Assembly (NCBI GenBank): GCA_963603285.1
Contig: CAVCMG010000034.1
Location: forward strand, 1-33,307
Length of the DNA: 33,307 nucleotides
Reading direction: 5' to 3'
Source of the DNA: UBA11957 sp963603285
GTDB lineage: Bacteria; Bacillota; Clostridia; Lachnospirales; Lachnospiraceae
A program made the position numbers and the translations under genes. Numbering within the stretch: the stretch's first letter is position 1; every line of letters begins with the position of its first letter. Positions 7,826 through 15,044 of the stretch are shown here, one piece after another. The notes under the pieces were generated by a model. The model was given only the letters and a program-made list of their open reading frames with translations. It did no database searches and was not told the origin of the DNA.

Positions 7826-8515
7826 CTACTCTATTATGCGAAATAACTTTTCTGAGTTTTTAGTCGTCAAATCAATTATTCTTTCTTTTGTAGTTCCCCG
7901 AATAGACGCTACTTTCTCTGCAATATTCCATAAAGAAATTGATGTATTCGGCCCTGTTCTCTCTGGGAGATTTATGTACGGAGCGTCTGTCTCAAGAACA
8001 ATGCTCTCTTCAGGCATGAAACGTACCGCTTCCCCTAATTCCATTTCATAAAATATTTTGCCGCCAATTCCAAAATACTTCACTCCCATATCGTAGTAAC
8101 TCTTCACTTTTGCAATATCACCGTCAAAGCAATGATAAACAGCACCAAATTCCAACGGATATTTTTTGAGAATAGAAATAGCATCCCTGTCAGCATCTAC
8201 ATTACATCTATTATATGCAAATTCTTCCTTTACCCCAGAGCGAATATGAAGTATTGCCGGAAGTTGATATTTATTTGCATAGCTAATAAAAATTTCAAAA
8301 AAATATTTTTGTAACTCTTGATGCTCTAAACAAAAACTTGAATAACTATAATCCAAGCCTGTTTCTCCAACCGCAATACACTTTGGACTACTAAGCAATT
8401 CCGCATATTCGTTCCACCGTTTTTCATTCCACTCATGGACTTTTTTTCTTAAATATTTAGGGTGCGAAGCATGTGCATAATAAATCCACTTAGTGAATTG
8501 AGTGCAATTTATTTT
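7826..8515 (-). pseudogene. TatD-family metal-dependent nuclease, 5' truncated
   Basis: An open frame ending at 7826 encodes the C-terminal four-fifths of a TatD-type hydrolase. It contains A-V-G-E-T-G-L-D-Y, the helix P-A-I-L-H-I-R-S-G, Y-H-C-F-D-G, Y-F-G-I-G-G-K and S-I-V-L-E-T-D-A-P-Y, which carry the Glu, His and Asp metal ligands. TatD proteins are about 255-270 residues and begin with a metal-binding H-x-H. Here the frame is open back to 8515, reading ...Y-Y-A-H-A-S-H-P-K-Y, then hits TAA with no N-terminal H-x-H and no credible start; a TTG at 8398 lacks a ribosome binding site. The DNA is much more AT-rich than the neighbouring core genes, suggesting transfer. TatD relatives include housekeeping DNases and the QatD component of Qat defence systems; no other Qat gene is present. 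Confidence 0.75.
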
Positions 8516-8531
8516 AATTTATAATCATAAA

Positions 8532-8699
8532 TTAGCAAGCAGTGTCCTCGTACGTACACAAGCGCATTTTGCTTGTTGGAAGCATATCCCCAATCCCCTT
8601 AGAATGTCCTCTTCGATGCCAAGCTACACCCTCACTTTGTGAGCGCTGATTCATTCCGGTTCTGCCAAAAATAAAAAAAGGGCAATCATCAATTTGCTT
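8532..8699 (-). other. Unrecognised ORF scrap upstream of the TatD remnant
   Basis: A minus-strand frame open from 8699 to a TAA at 8532-8534 reads like the C-terminal end of a protein (F-G-R-T-G-M-N-Q-R-S-Q, then G-V-A-W-H-R-R-G-H). It has no ribosome binding site or promoter. It ends 11 bases before the TAA that bounds the TatD frame. It may be the tail of a gene that once preceded the TatD gene. It could also be chance. Confidence 0.2.
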
Positions 8700-8700
8700 T

Positions 8701-8741
8701 TAAAAAAAACGAATGTATCAGTCATCTACCAATACATCCGC
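8701..8741 (-). terminator. Terminator of the tRNA-Arg gene
   Basis: On the minus strand GCGGATGTAT (8732-8741) pairs with ATACATTCGT (8709-8718) with two G-U pairs, followed by a run of T residues. It starts 14 bases after the tRNA 3' end and belongs to the same stem family as 6399-6433. Confidence 0.7.
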
Positions 8742-8754
8742 TTTTTCAAAAAAC

Positions 8755-8826
8755 CGTTCCCTGTAGGAATCGAACCTACAATTGAGTCTTAGGAGGACCC
8801 CGTTATATCCATTTAACTAAGGGAAC
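8755..8826 (-). tRNA. tRNA-Arg, anticodon CCT
   Basis: The 72-base minus-strand sequence folds into a full cloverleaf. The acceptor is GTTCCCT with AGGGAAC, the D-stem is GTTA/TAAC, and the anticodon stem is GGGTC/GACTC with loop CTCCTAA (anticodon CCT, reading AGG). The T-stem is GTAGG/CCTAC with loop TTCGATT, and the discriminator is G. CCA is not encoded. A TATAGT -10 lies 26 bases upstream. The gene is the likely attachment site for the inserted remnant at 7607-8755. Confidence 0.95.
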
Positions 8827-8852
8827 ATATATGTAATTTTCTCACCTGCATT

Positions 8853-8858
8853 ACTATA
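8853..8858 (-). promoter_or_regulatory. -10 element of the tRNA-Arg gene
   Basis: TATAGT on the minus strand, 26 bases before the tRNA 5' end. No good -35 is seen 16-18 bases upstream. Confidence 0.35.
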
Positions 8859-8883
8859 GCACATCTGCCGGTACTTTTCTACT

Positions 8884-8929
8884 TAAATTTTATACGCAAA
8901 ACCGCTCTGATCGAACAGTTTTGCGTATA
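8884..8929 (-). terminator. Terminator of the serS-DUF3881 unit
   Basis: TATACGCAAAAC (8891-8902) and its perfect 12-base complement (8918-8929) form a stem followed on the minus strand by AAATTT. It lies 49 bases past the DUF3881 stop codon. Confidence 0.7.
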
Positions 8930-8978
8930 TTTACCGCCAAAAACCGACGATTTCTACGTTTCACAAGGCACTCGCCGA

Positions 8979-9854
8979 TCAGTAATTGATCTGTCCCTGC
9001 AGCCAGACATATCCCTTAAACCGAAAGCCGACCGCTGGGGTGCCCAGAAGATCCTTCTTATTGATGCAGATATCAAAGGGAATATCGTTACAGCAAAGTC
9101 CCAGCTGGATCACCGTTTCCCCGGTATCGTTGTTGGTGGTTTCCATCACATCGGTGATATCGCCCATGATCTGATACTGATCACACTCAATCCCGCAGGG
9201 AATAAAGAAGCTGTCCACGATACTTAAGATATCTTCCTTTTCCAGACGTTTGGTGATCATCGAATACTTGTCGATATCGTCCATCGTCAGGCTTTCCATC
9301 GCCTCTTCGTCACCCCGGCGCGCTGCCTCAATCAGCTGATTGCGCTGGCTGGCCTGTCTGCGGCTCTCGGTCAGCACCTTTTCCGTCTTATAAATAGGAA
9401 GTATGATCTTTCCCTCCGAAGCCAGACCGGACAGTGTCACAGAGGTATGCTTCGACGGAAACATCCCCTTTTCGACACGATCCAGATATTCGCCAACATT
9501 CTGCAAAAAGAAAAACAGCGTGGAGCCTGCCCGCACATCCTCGCATGCACCGGCATAGGATTCCCGGCCGCCATGCTTTTCCACCTCGACATCCTCTCTG
9601 GTGGAAATTCCCGTACCGCGAAAGTACGGAAAATAGTATTCCGGATGAAAGTTATCCTCATCGTCGTACTCTCCGCAGAGAGTTATCCCCACATCGCAGC
9701 CGTAAAACCGGGATAACTCCGCCATCAGACGATGATCGGCTGTTTCCACAACCTTTTTCTCATCATAATGGCGGATCACATCCTGTAATATGATATCAAT
9801 ATCCGTTTTTCGAACCAGATTGGAAAATCCAATCGATTTCAAATAACTGTGCAC
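8979..9854 (-). CDS. DUF3881 family protein
   Basis: The 291-residue product starts M-H-S-Y-L-K-S-I-G-F and matches DUF3881, a family found beside serS in many Lachnospiraceae. It has no signal peptide or transmembrane segment, so it should be cytoplasmic. Notable stretches are a long acidic/aromatic segment (about 62-80) and a charged helix near 165-190. Its function is not known. The start is a GTG at 9854 with AGAGGA just upstream. The gene follows serS by 34 bases and shares its terminator, so the two are probably co-transcribed. Confidence 0.75.
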   Translation of the reverse strand: MHSYLKSIGFSNLVRKTDIDIILQDVIRHYDEKKVVETADHRLMAELSRFYGCDVGITLCGEYDDEDNFHPEYYFPYFRGTGISTREDVEVEKHGGRESYAGACEDVRAGSTLFFFLQNVGEYLDRVEKGMFPSKHTSVTLSGLASEGKIILPIYKTEKVLTESRRQASQRNQLIEAARRGDEEAMESLTMDDIDKYSMITKRLEKEDILSIVDSFFIPCGIECDQYQIMGDITDVMETTNNDTGETVIQLGLCCNDIPFDICINKKDLLGTPAVGFRFKGYVWLQGQINY

Positions 9855-9888
9855 CTGTATCCTCTTTTCTTATTTCGACAGCCGGCCC

Positions 9889-11178
9889 TTATTTCTTCGG
9901 GATCAGCTTCTCTTTTCCACCCATATACGGACGCAGTACCTCCGGAATCTTTACAGATCCGTCTTCGCAGAGATTGTTCTCCAGGAATGCGATCAGCATA
10001 CGCGGCGGTGCTACTACAGTATTGTTCAGTGTATGTGCCAGATACTTCTTGCCGTCCTCACCGTTTACACGGATACGCAGACGTCTTGCCTGTGCGTCGC
10101 CCAGGTTAGAGCAGCTGCCGACCTCAAAGTATTTCTTCTGACGCGGAGACCATGCTTCAACGTCGCAGGATTTTACCTTCAGATCTGCCAGGTCACCGGA
10201 ACAGCATTCCAGTGTTCTTACAGGAATATCCAGCGAACGGAACAGATCTACGGTGTTCTGCCACAGCCTGTCGTACCACATCTTGCTCTCCTCCGGCTTG
10301 CAGACAACGATCATCTCCTGCTTTTCAAACTGGTGAATACGGTATACGCCTCTCTCCTCAATGCCGTGGGCACCTTTTTCCTTACGGAAGCACGGAGAAT
10401 AGCTGGTCAGTGTTTTCGGAAGCTCTGCCTCCGGAATGATCTGGTCGATAAATTTACCGATCATGGAATGCTCACTGGTACCGATCAGATACAGATCCTC
10501 GCCTTCGATCTTGTACATCATGGCATCCATCTCAGCAAAGCTCATAACGCCTGTGACAACGTTGCTGCGGATCATATACGGCGGAATACAGTAGGTAAAT
10601 CCTCTGTCGATCATGAAATCACGGGCATAGGCAAGTACAGCGGAATGCAGTCTGGCAATATCACCCATCAGATAATAAAAACCGTTACCTGCAACGCGGC
10701 CTGCCGCATCCAGATCGATACCGTCAAATCTTTCCATGATCTCTGTATGGTACGGAATCTCGAAATCCGGAACCACCGGCTCACCGAACTTTTCGATCTC
10801 TACGTTGTGTGTATCATCCTCACCGATCGGTACGGACAGATCGATGATATTCGGAATGGTCATCATAATCGTACGGATACGCTCTTCCACCTCTTTTTCA
10901 CGGGTGGACAGCTCCTCTGTACGGTCTGCAAAGGAAGCAACCTGTTTCTTTACCTCTTCTGCCTCGTCAAATTTCTTCTGGCCCATCAGAGCACCGATCT
11001 GCTTGGACAGCTTGTTTCTCTGGGCTCTGAGGCTTTCTACCTCCTGCTTGATCTCACGGTTTTCCTTATCCAGTGCGATCACTTCATCAACCAGCGGCAG
11101 CTTGGCCATCTGGAATTTATTTTTAATGTTCTGTTTTACCACTTCCGGATTTTCACGTACAAAACGAATATCTAACAT
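9889..11178 (-). CDS. serS: Seryl-tRNA synthetase
   Basis: This class II synthetase of 429 residues charges tRNA-Ser with serine in the cytoplasm. It begins M-L-D-I-R-F-V-R-E-N-P with the N-terminal antiparallel coiled coil (about 25-105) that grips the long variable arm of tRNA-Ser. Motif 2 is seen in P-C-F-R-K-E-K-G-A-H-G, the serine-specific T-S-E-H loop before it, and motif 3 in C-S-N-L-G-D-A-Q-A-R-R. Length is typical. ATG 11178 follows GGGAGG with good spacing. The cognate long-arm tRNA-Ser(GCT) is encoded at the other end of the window. Many Firmicute serS genes have a T-box leader, but I find no T-box signature upstream of this one. Confidence 0.97.
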   Translation of the reverse strand: MLDIRFVRENPEVVKQNIKNKFQMAKLPLVDEVIALDKENREIKQEVESLRAQRNKLSKQIGALMGQKKFDEAEEVKKQVASFADRTEELSTREKEVEERIRTIMMTIPNIIDLSVPIGEDDTHNVEIEKFGEPVVPDFEIPYHTEIMERFDGIDLDAAGRVAGNGFYYLMGDIARLHSAVLAYARDFMIDRGFTYCIPPYMIRSNVVTGVMSFAEMDAMMYKIEGEDLYLIGTSEHSMIGKFIDQIIPEAELPKTLTSYSPCFRKEKGAHGIEERGVYRIHQFEKQEMIVVCKPEESKMWYDRLWQNTVDLFRSLDIPVRTLECCSGDLADLKVKSCDVEAWSPRQKKYFEVGSCSNLGDAQARRLRIRVNGEDGKKYLAHTLNNTVVAPPRMLIAFLENNLCEDGSVKIPEVLRPYMGGKEKLIPKK

Positions 11179-11489
11179 CTTTTCCTCCCGGCAGAATGTT
11201 CTGCCCTTTTGTATTTTTTCCTTATATTATAATGATGTAACACAATACATAACATAATCTGTTTCATCATATACCAGAACCCTGTTTTTTGCAAGTATTG
11301 CCTGGTTTTTCATGGTTCATACAGTCTGCGACAGATCTGTTATGCCCTCGAACCATTCTTTTACGAGATATTGTCTCATATTTTTATTTTGTGTATTTTC
11401 ATAGGTAATGTTGCTGTTATATTTTGTGATTTTTTCTCGTATTTATGTCGTATGCACACTCTCAATGCACATCAAACACTGCTGTTTTC
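11179..11489 (-). other. Intergenic leader of serS
   Basis: This 311-base stretch has no gene. On the minus strand a consensus TATAAT (11226-11231) lies about 48 bases before the serS start, with no clear -35. Further upstream an imperfect stem pairs ATGGTTC-type arms around 11310-11356. It is not followed by a clean T-run, so the end of the parA-parB-DUF4446 unit is not sharply defined. Confidence 0.35.
11190..11205 (-). promoter_or_regulatory. Short inverted repeat touching the serS ribosome binding site
   Basis: GGCAGAA and TTCTGCC (16 bases in all) form a palindrome whose 3' arm abuts GGGAGG in the mRNA. As RNA it makes a small hairpin beside the ribosome binding site and as DNA a possible operator. 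Either role is inferred only from position. Confidence 0.35.
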
Positions 11490-12008
11490 CTATTTTTCAT
11501 CCACCAGTGTATCCAGACTGCCGTTGACAGCGATCTTTAATGCCTGAATTTCCTCATCACTCAGCATGATATAGGATTCGCCCTTAACGATTTCCTTCAA
11601 ATACAGAAAGCAATTGTCACGGCTGTGGATCGCATTCAGGATATATCCCGTATTGGACTTGTCCAGATTGGCCAGCGCAAAGCTCATTTTTCCGCCGACG
11701 TCATCAAAGGCATCATATTTGACAATACCGTACTTTGTCAGCGTCTTTGCCTGTGTATTCCGGATCATATCCAGCACCTGATGATCCAGATTGATCTGGC
11801 TCTCCAGACGGTCGATAGCCTTGAATTTGCTGTTAAACATCTTTTCCAGGGAAAGACCGTCAGCGCCGCGCATAAACTGTTTATATTTTTTATGCAGCCG
11901 GTGCACAGACAATGTCAGATTGATCGTCACGATCAGCAAAAATACTGTCAGCGCGATCAGAAGTATTGTCAATACGGTCCCCAGGGTCGTATTTTCAAAT
12001 ATATTCAT
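11490..12008 (-). CDS. DUF4446 membrane-anchored protein
   Basis: The 172-residue product has one strongly hydrophobic N-terminal segment (about 9-30). A basic helix and a soluble DUF4446 domain follow, with recognisable stretches V-K-Y-D-A-F-D-D-V-G-G-K-M-S-F-A-L and L-D-K-S-N-T-G-Y. The hydrophobic segment should anchor it with the soluble part in the cytoplasm. Function is unknown, but the family is typically encoded next to parB as here. The start ATG 12008 has AAGGAG upstream and lies 19 bases after the parB stop, so it is likely the last gene of a parA-parB unit. Confidence 0.85.
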   Translation of the reverse strand: MNIFENTTLGTVLTILLIALTVFLLIVTINLTLSVHRLHKKYKQFMRGADGLSLEKMFNSKFKAIDRLESQINLDHQVLDMIRNTQAKTLTKYGIVKYDAFDDVGGKMSFALANLDKSNTGYILNAIHSRDNCFLYLKEIVKGESYIMLSDEEIQALKIAVNGSLDTLVDEK

Positions 12009-12027
12009 CTTTATACTCCTTATTTTA

Positions 12028-12951
12028 TTACTGCATGGAATTCATGACGTCCAGAATACGTTCCAGCTCTTCATCGGAATAGTATTCGATCTCAATTTTT
12101 CCTTTGTGCTCAGATTTTCGCTGAATGGAAACCTTGGAACCGAAGATTTCCTTCATGCGCTCCTCCATATCATGGTAGATTTCCGCATGGGTCAGCTCTT
12201 TTTTAACCTTTGGCGCTTTCGGCGAAAGCACCAGTTTTACCAGCTTTTCGGTATCACGGACGCTTAATTTCTCCTCAAACACCTTTTTTGCAATGTCATA
12301 CTGTGCATTTTTATCTTCTATAGATAATAATGCGCGTACATGGCCGCTGGTCAGCTCCTCATCAATCACCATCTGCTGTACTCTTTCATCCAGCTTTAAC
12401 AGACGCAGGGAATTGGTCACCGTTGTACGGCTCTTTGCCACACGTTTCGCCACTTCCTCCTGTTTCAGATGAAATTCATCCAAGAGACGCTTATATGCGA
12501 TGGCTTCCTCTATAGGATTCAGGTTTTCACGCTGAATATTCTCGATCAGAGAGATTTCTACGATTTCCTGATCCGTATATTCCTTGATAATGACCGGGAC
12601 TTCCTTCAAACCTGCCATTTTTGCAGCTCTCCAGCGTCTTTCTCCGGCGATGATTTCGTAATAGTCCGCATTTTTCTTTACAACCAGTGGCTGGATAATG
12701 CCATACTGCTTGATCGAGGCACTGAGCTCCTGTAAAGCCTCCTCGTCAAAGTTTTTACGCGGCTGCTCGCGGTTTGGCTCGATCAGAGACAGCTTTACCT
12801 TCTGCTCCACGGGCTTCTCTACCACTTTTTTGACTACTTTTTCTACAATTTTTTCTTTAACTTCAGTTTTTGGTGCTGTTTTTGGACGGGAAGAGCTCGA
12901 CTGAATCAGAGAATCCAGACCTTTTCCCAGGCCACCTTTTTTCACTGCCAT
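12028..12951 (-). CDS. parB: Chromosome-partitioning protein ParB (Spo0J), CTP-dependent clamp
   Basis: The 307-residue protein begins with the G-L-G-K-G-L-D-S-L-I box typical of ParB. A low-complexity linker rich in Val-Glu-Lys (about 28-52) leads to the CTP-binding ParB domain, with G-E-R-R at 103-106 and E-N-I-Q-R-E-N-L-N at 137-145. The helix-turn-helix DNA-binding region (about 163-186, Q-E-E-V-A-K-R-V, S-R-T-T-V-T-N) and the C-terminal dimerisation domain follow. ParB loads at parS, slides as a CTP-bound clamp and recruits SMC. Three perfect parS sites lie 0.9-2.5 kb upstream. Start ATG 12951 has AAAGGAG, 12 bases after the parA stop. Confidence 0.97.
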   Translation of the reverse strand: MAVKKGGLGKGLDSLIQSSSSRPKTAPKTEVKEKIVEKVVKKVVEKPVEQKVKLSLIEPNREQPRKNFDEEALQELSASIKQYGIIQPLVVKKNADYYEIIAGERRWRAAKMAGLKEVPVIIKEYTDQEIVEISLIENIQRENLNPIEEAIAYKRLLDEFHLKQEEVAKRVAKSRTTVTNSLRLLKLDERVQQMVIDEELTSGHVRALLSIEDKNAQYDIAKKVFEEKLSVRDTEKLVKLVLSPKAPKVKKELTHAEIYHDMEERMKEIFGSKVSIQRKSEHKGKIEIEYYSDEELERILDVMNSMQ

Positions 12952-12963
12952 ATCCTGTCTCCT

Positions 12964-13734
12964 TTACTCTTCATCCGGCCAGGCGATGACTTCCTCAGCC
13001 AGTAAACGATAGCTTTCTGCACCGGTTGACCGGGAATCGTACAGATTGATCGGCAATCCATGGCTCGGGGCTTCCGCCAGACGTACGTTACGCGGTATGA
13101 TCGTTTTGTAGATCATCTGCTGCAGATTGTCCTTGACATTTTCCACAACCTGTAAAGACAGATTCGTTCTGGCATCATACATAGTAAATACAACACCCTC
13201 GATCACCAGTTCTTCATTCAGTCGGTCATGTACCAGCTCAATCGTATGCATCAGCTGTGCCAGTCCTTCCAGAGCGTAATATTCACACTGGATTGGCACC
13301 AAAACCGACTTTGCAGTCGTCATAGCATTGATTGTCAGCAGATTTAACGACGGCGGACAGTCAATTAAGATGAAATCATACGCATCTTTGACCTGATCTA
13401 TGGCATTTTTCAGGATATATTCCTTTTCTTCCATACCGATCAGCTCAATTTCCGCACCCGCAAGGTTTACATTTGACGGAATAATGCTCAGATTTTCAAT
13501 TGGAAGCTCAATAATACAATCTTTTACACCGGCCTCCCCTAAAATCAGCTCATATACTGTATTTTCCAGTGATTCTTTATCTACACCGAGGCCACTGGTA
13601 GTATTCCCCTGCGGATCCATGTCAATTACCAGGACCTTTTTGCCCTTTTCTGCCAGACATGCAGATAAATTGATCGCTGTGGTGGACTTGCCGACCCCAC
13701 CCTTTTGGTTTGCTATTGCAATAATTCGATCCAC
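12964..13734 (-). CDS. parA: Chromosome-partitioning ATPase ParA (Soj)
   Basis: The 256-residue MinD/ParA ATPase has the deviant Walker A K-G-G-V-G-K-S-T at 11-18, including the signature Lys11. A-prime motif M-D-P-Q-G-N-T-T follows at about 39-46 and Walker B F-I-L-I-D-C-P-P at about 118-125. It binds DNA nonspecifically as an ATP dimer and works with ParB in origin segregation and in control of DnaA in Bacillus. The start is GTG 13734 behind AAAGGAG; a longer frame to 13803 has no ribosome binding site and would add residues absent from the family. A TATACT at 13774-13779 (minus strand) may be the -10 of the parA-parB-DUF4446 unit. Confidence 0.97.
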   Translation of the reverse strand: MDRIIAIANQKGGVGKSTTAINLSACLAEKGKKVLVIDMDPQGNTTSGLGVDKESLENTVYELILGEAGVKDCIIELPIENLSIIPSNVNLAGAEIELIGMEEKEYILKNAIDQVKDAYDFILIDCPPSLNLLTINAMTTAKSVLVPIQCEYYALEGLAQLMHTIELVHDRLNEELVIEGVVFTMYDARTNLSLQVVENVKDNLQQMIYKTIIPRNVRLAEAPSHGLPINLYDSRSTGAESYRLLAEEVIAWPDEE

Positions 13735-13893
13735 TTTATACTCCTTTTTGTATCGTTGCTTTGTCACCCTCACAGTATAACACCTTGTACCTGTAATATC
13801 CACTTAAAACTGATCTATCCAGTCAATTTTTCGCATATACCACGATAAAAAGAATCCCCACTGTTGCTTTTTTATATGCTGAACCACTAAAAA

Positions 13894-13909
13894 TGTTTCA
13901 CGTGAAACA
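13894..13909. other. parS site 1
   Basis: TGTTTCACGTGAAACA, a perfect 16-base match to the Firmicute parS consensus bound by ParB/Spo0J. The symmetry extends by further A/T pairs on both sides. Confidence 0.95.
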
Positions 13910-13978
13910 TTTTTTGATTTTCTGGGCTTTTCTGTTCTATTTTTCATAATACAGACATAGAATATGATAGACTTCAGA

Positions 13979-13994
13979 TGTTTCACGTGAAACA
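13979..13994. other. parS site 2
   Basis: A second perfect TGTTTCACGTGAAACA, 85 bases from site 1. Confidence 0.95.
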
Positions 13995-14485
13995 TTTCCG
14001 ATATAAACTCATATTTTATATTGATATTATATTTTGTTATTATACAGACTGATTTCTATTATATTTTTATATTATTTTACGTGATTTTATCTCGATCATT
14101 CAGTTTTGTTATAAGTATGTGAGATTTTATCTCTCATGTTTAAATTATTATAAGCACATTCTCTCCTGTTTTTTATTTCTTTTATGTTCTATCATCTTAT
14201 TCCATAATCTTTTTATTCTCATTTTTTATTGATTATTTTTATATATTGGATAATCTTCATCCATCTTCTTTCTTCACTAAACACCACAAATCTACACCTT
14301 TCGCTGCTTTTTCTTATAATCCCTCTCATTTTCATTCCAAAATTCCCATTTTAAACGCATTTTCAAGATCCTCTGTATGCCAATATCAGAATCTCAAATG
14401 TACAATTCCCCGTTTTCCATTCAAATTAGCGCCATACAGAGGGTCTTTTTTTACCCATATTTTCATTAAAATCTGTTAAAAGAAG

Positions 14486-14515
14486 TGGGGAATGTTTCAC
14501 GTGAAACATTCCCCA
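14486..14515. other. parS site 3 inside a 30-base perfect palindrome, also terminator-like
   Basis: The 16-base parS core (14493-14508) is extended to a 30-base perfect palindrome by GGGGA/TCCCC flanks. On the minus strand it lies 18 bases past the GNAT stop codon and is followed by CACTTCTTTT. The same DNA can therefore act as partition site and as terminator hairpin of the mnmE-mnmG-rsmG-GNAT unit. Confidence 0.9.
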
Positions 14516-14533
14516 GTCTTGTCCATACAAATC

Positions 14534-15040
14534 TTATATATATTTTTCCATCAGATAGAACGTCCCCATTCTCCAGTCTGCCTTTCCCGTCATATGATAC
14601 CCGCAGGCTTCATACAATCTTCTGGCATACGGATTGTAACAAAATACATCCAGACGGATAGCTGCCTTTCCCATACGCTTTACTTCCTCTTCCACAAACT
14701 GAAGCGTCTGTCCGGCGATTCCCTGATGCTGAAACATCGGATCTACACATAACCGATGCAGTATACTATATGGACGCTTCGGATATTTCCAGTCCGCCGT
14801 ATTATACTGTTCATCGTATATCTCATTCAATACAAAGACTACAGCAATGCGGTTATCCACAACTCCGACATACAGTGTATCTCTTAGCAGATCAGCTTCA
14901 AAATCCTCTTTACATGGATATACCTCATCCCATTGGTAGATCTCTAGCTCCTGCATATGAGCAATCGCCCGTGAAATCAGCTCCATAATATATTCTATAT
15001 CCGTTTTGACGGCTTTGCGAAATACGATATTTGCTTTCAT
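14534..15040 (-). CDS. GNAT family N-acetyltransferase
   Basis: The 168-residue product is a single GNAT domain. Motif A is seen in L-C-V-D-P-M-F-Q-H-Q-G-I-A-G-Q-T-L, where Q-x-x-G-x-A binds the acetyl-CoA pyrophosphate. The C-terminal L-D-V-F-C-Y-N-P-Y-A-R-R-L-Y-E-A-C-G-Y carries the conserved Tyr of motif B. The acceptor substrate cannot be told from sequence. It starts four bases after the rsmG stop, so it is the last gene of the mnmE-mnmG-rsmG unit. It is not RimI-like in length or C-terminus. Confidence 0.85.
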   Translation of the reverse strand: MKANIVFRKAVKTDIEYIMELISRAIAHMQELEIYQWDEVYPCKEDFEADLLRDTLYVGVVDNRIAVVFVLNEIYDEQYNTADWKYPKRPYSILHRLCVDPMFQHQGIAGQTLQFVEEEVKRMGKAAIRLDVFCYNPYARRLYEACGYHMTGKADWRMGTFYLMEKYI

Positions 15041-15044
15041 CTTT

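Larger units (their letters stand above)
7607..8826. mobile_element. Remnant of a tRNA-Arg(CCT)-targeted insertion
   Basis: An intact tRNA gene (8755-8826) and a displaced, degraded copy of its 3' half (7632-7694) bracket about 1.06 kb of AT-rich DNA holding a 5'-truncated TatD-family gene and an ORF scrap. Tyrosine-recombinase islands rebuild the tRNA at one end and push the old 3' end to the other, which matches this order and orientation. No integrase is left. Positions 7695-7825 hold nothing I recognise. The alternative is a local duplication of the tRNA unrelated to integration. Confidence 0.45.
13735..14485. other. AT-rich non-coding partition locus
   Basis: Between the parA start and the GNAT gene lie about 800 bases without a credible gene. 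The plus strand is unusually T-rich, especially 14000-14480. Short open frames here (13804-13995, 14246-14479) have no ribosome binding site and low-complexity products. Two parS sites lie in this stretch and a third just beyond it. A GGGTCTTTTTTTACCC-like run near 14440 is the only other structure I see. Confidence 0.6.

Noticed and set aside
10033..11175. 380-codon frame antisense to serS
   Set aside because: It is a mirror of a highly conserved gene, has no ribosome binding site, and its product resembles no family.
11179..11489. T-box riboswitch before serS
   Set aside because: I looked for the AGGGTGG-N-ACCGCG block and a following terminator on the minus strand and found neither.
13804..13995. 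63-codon minus-strand frame spanning two parS sites
   Set aside because: Its coding content is the parS palindromes themselves; no ribosome binding site.
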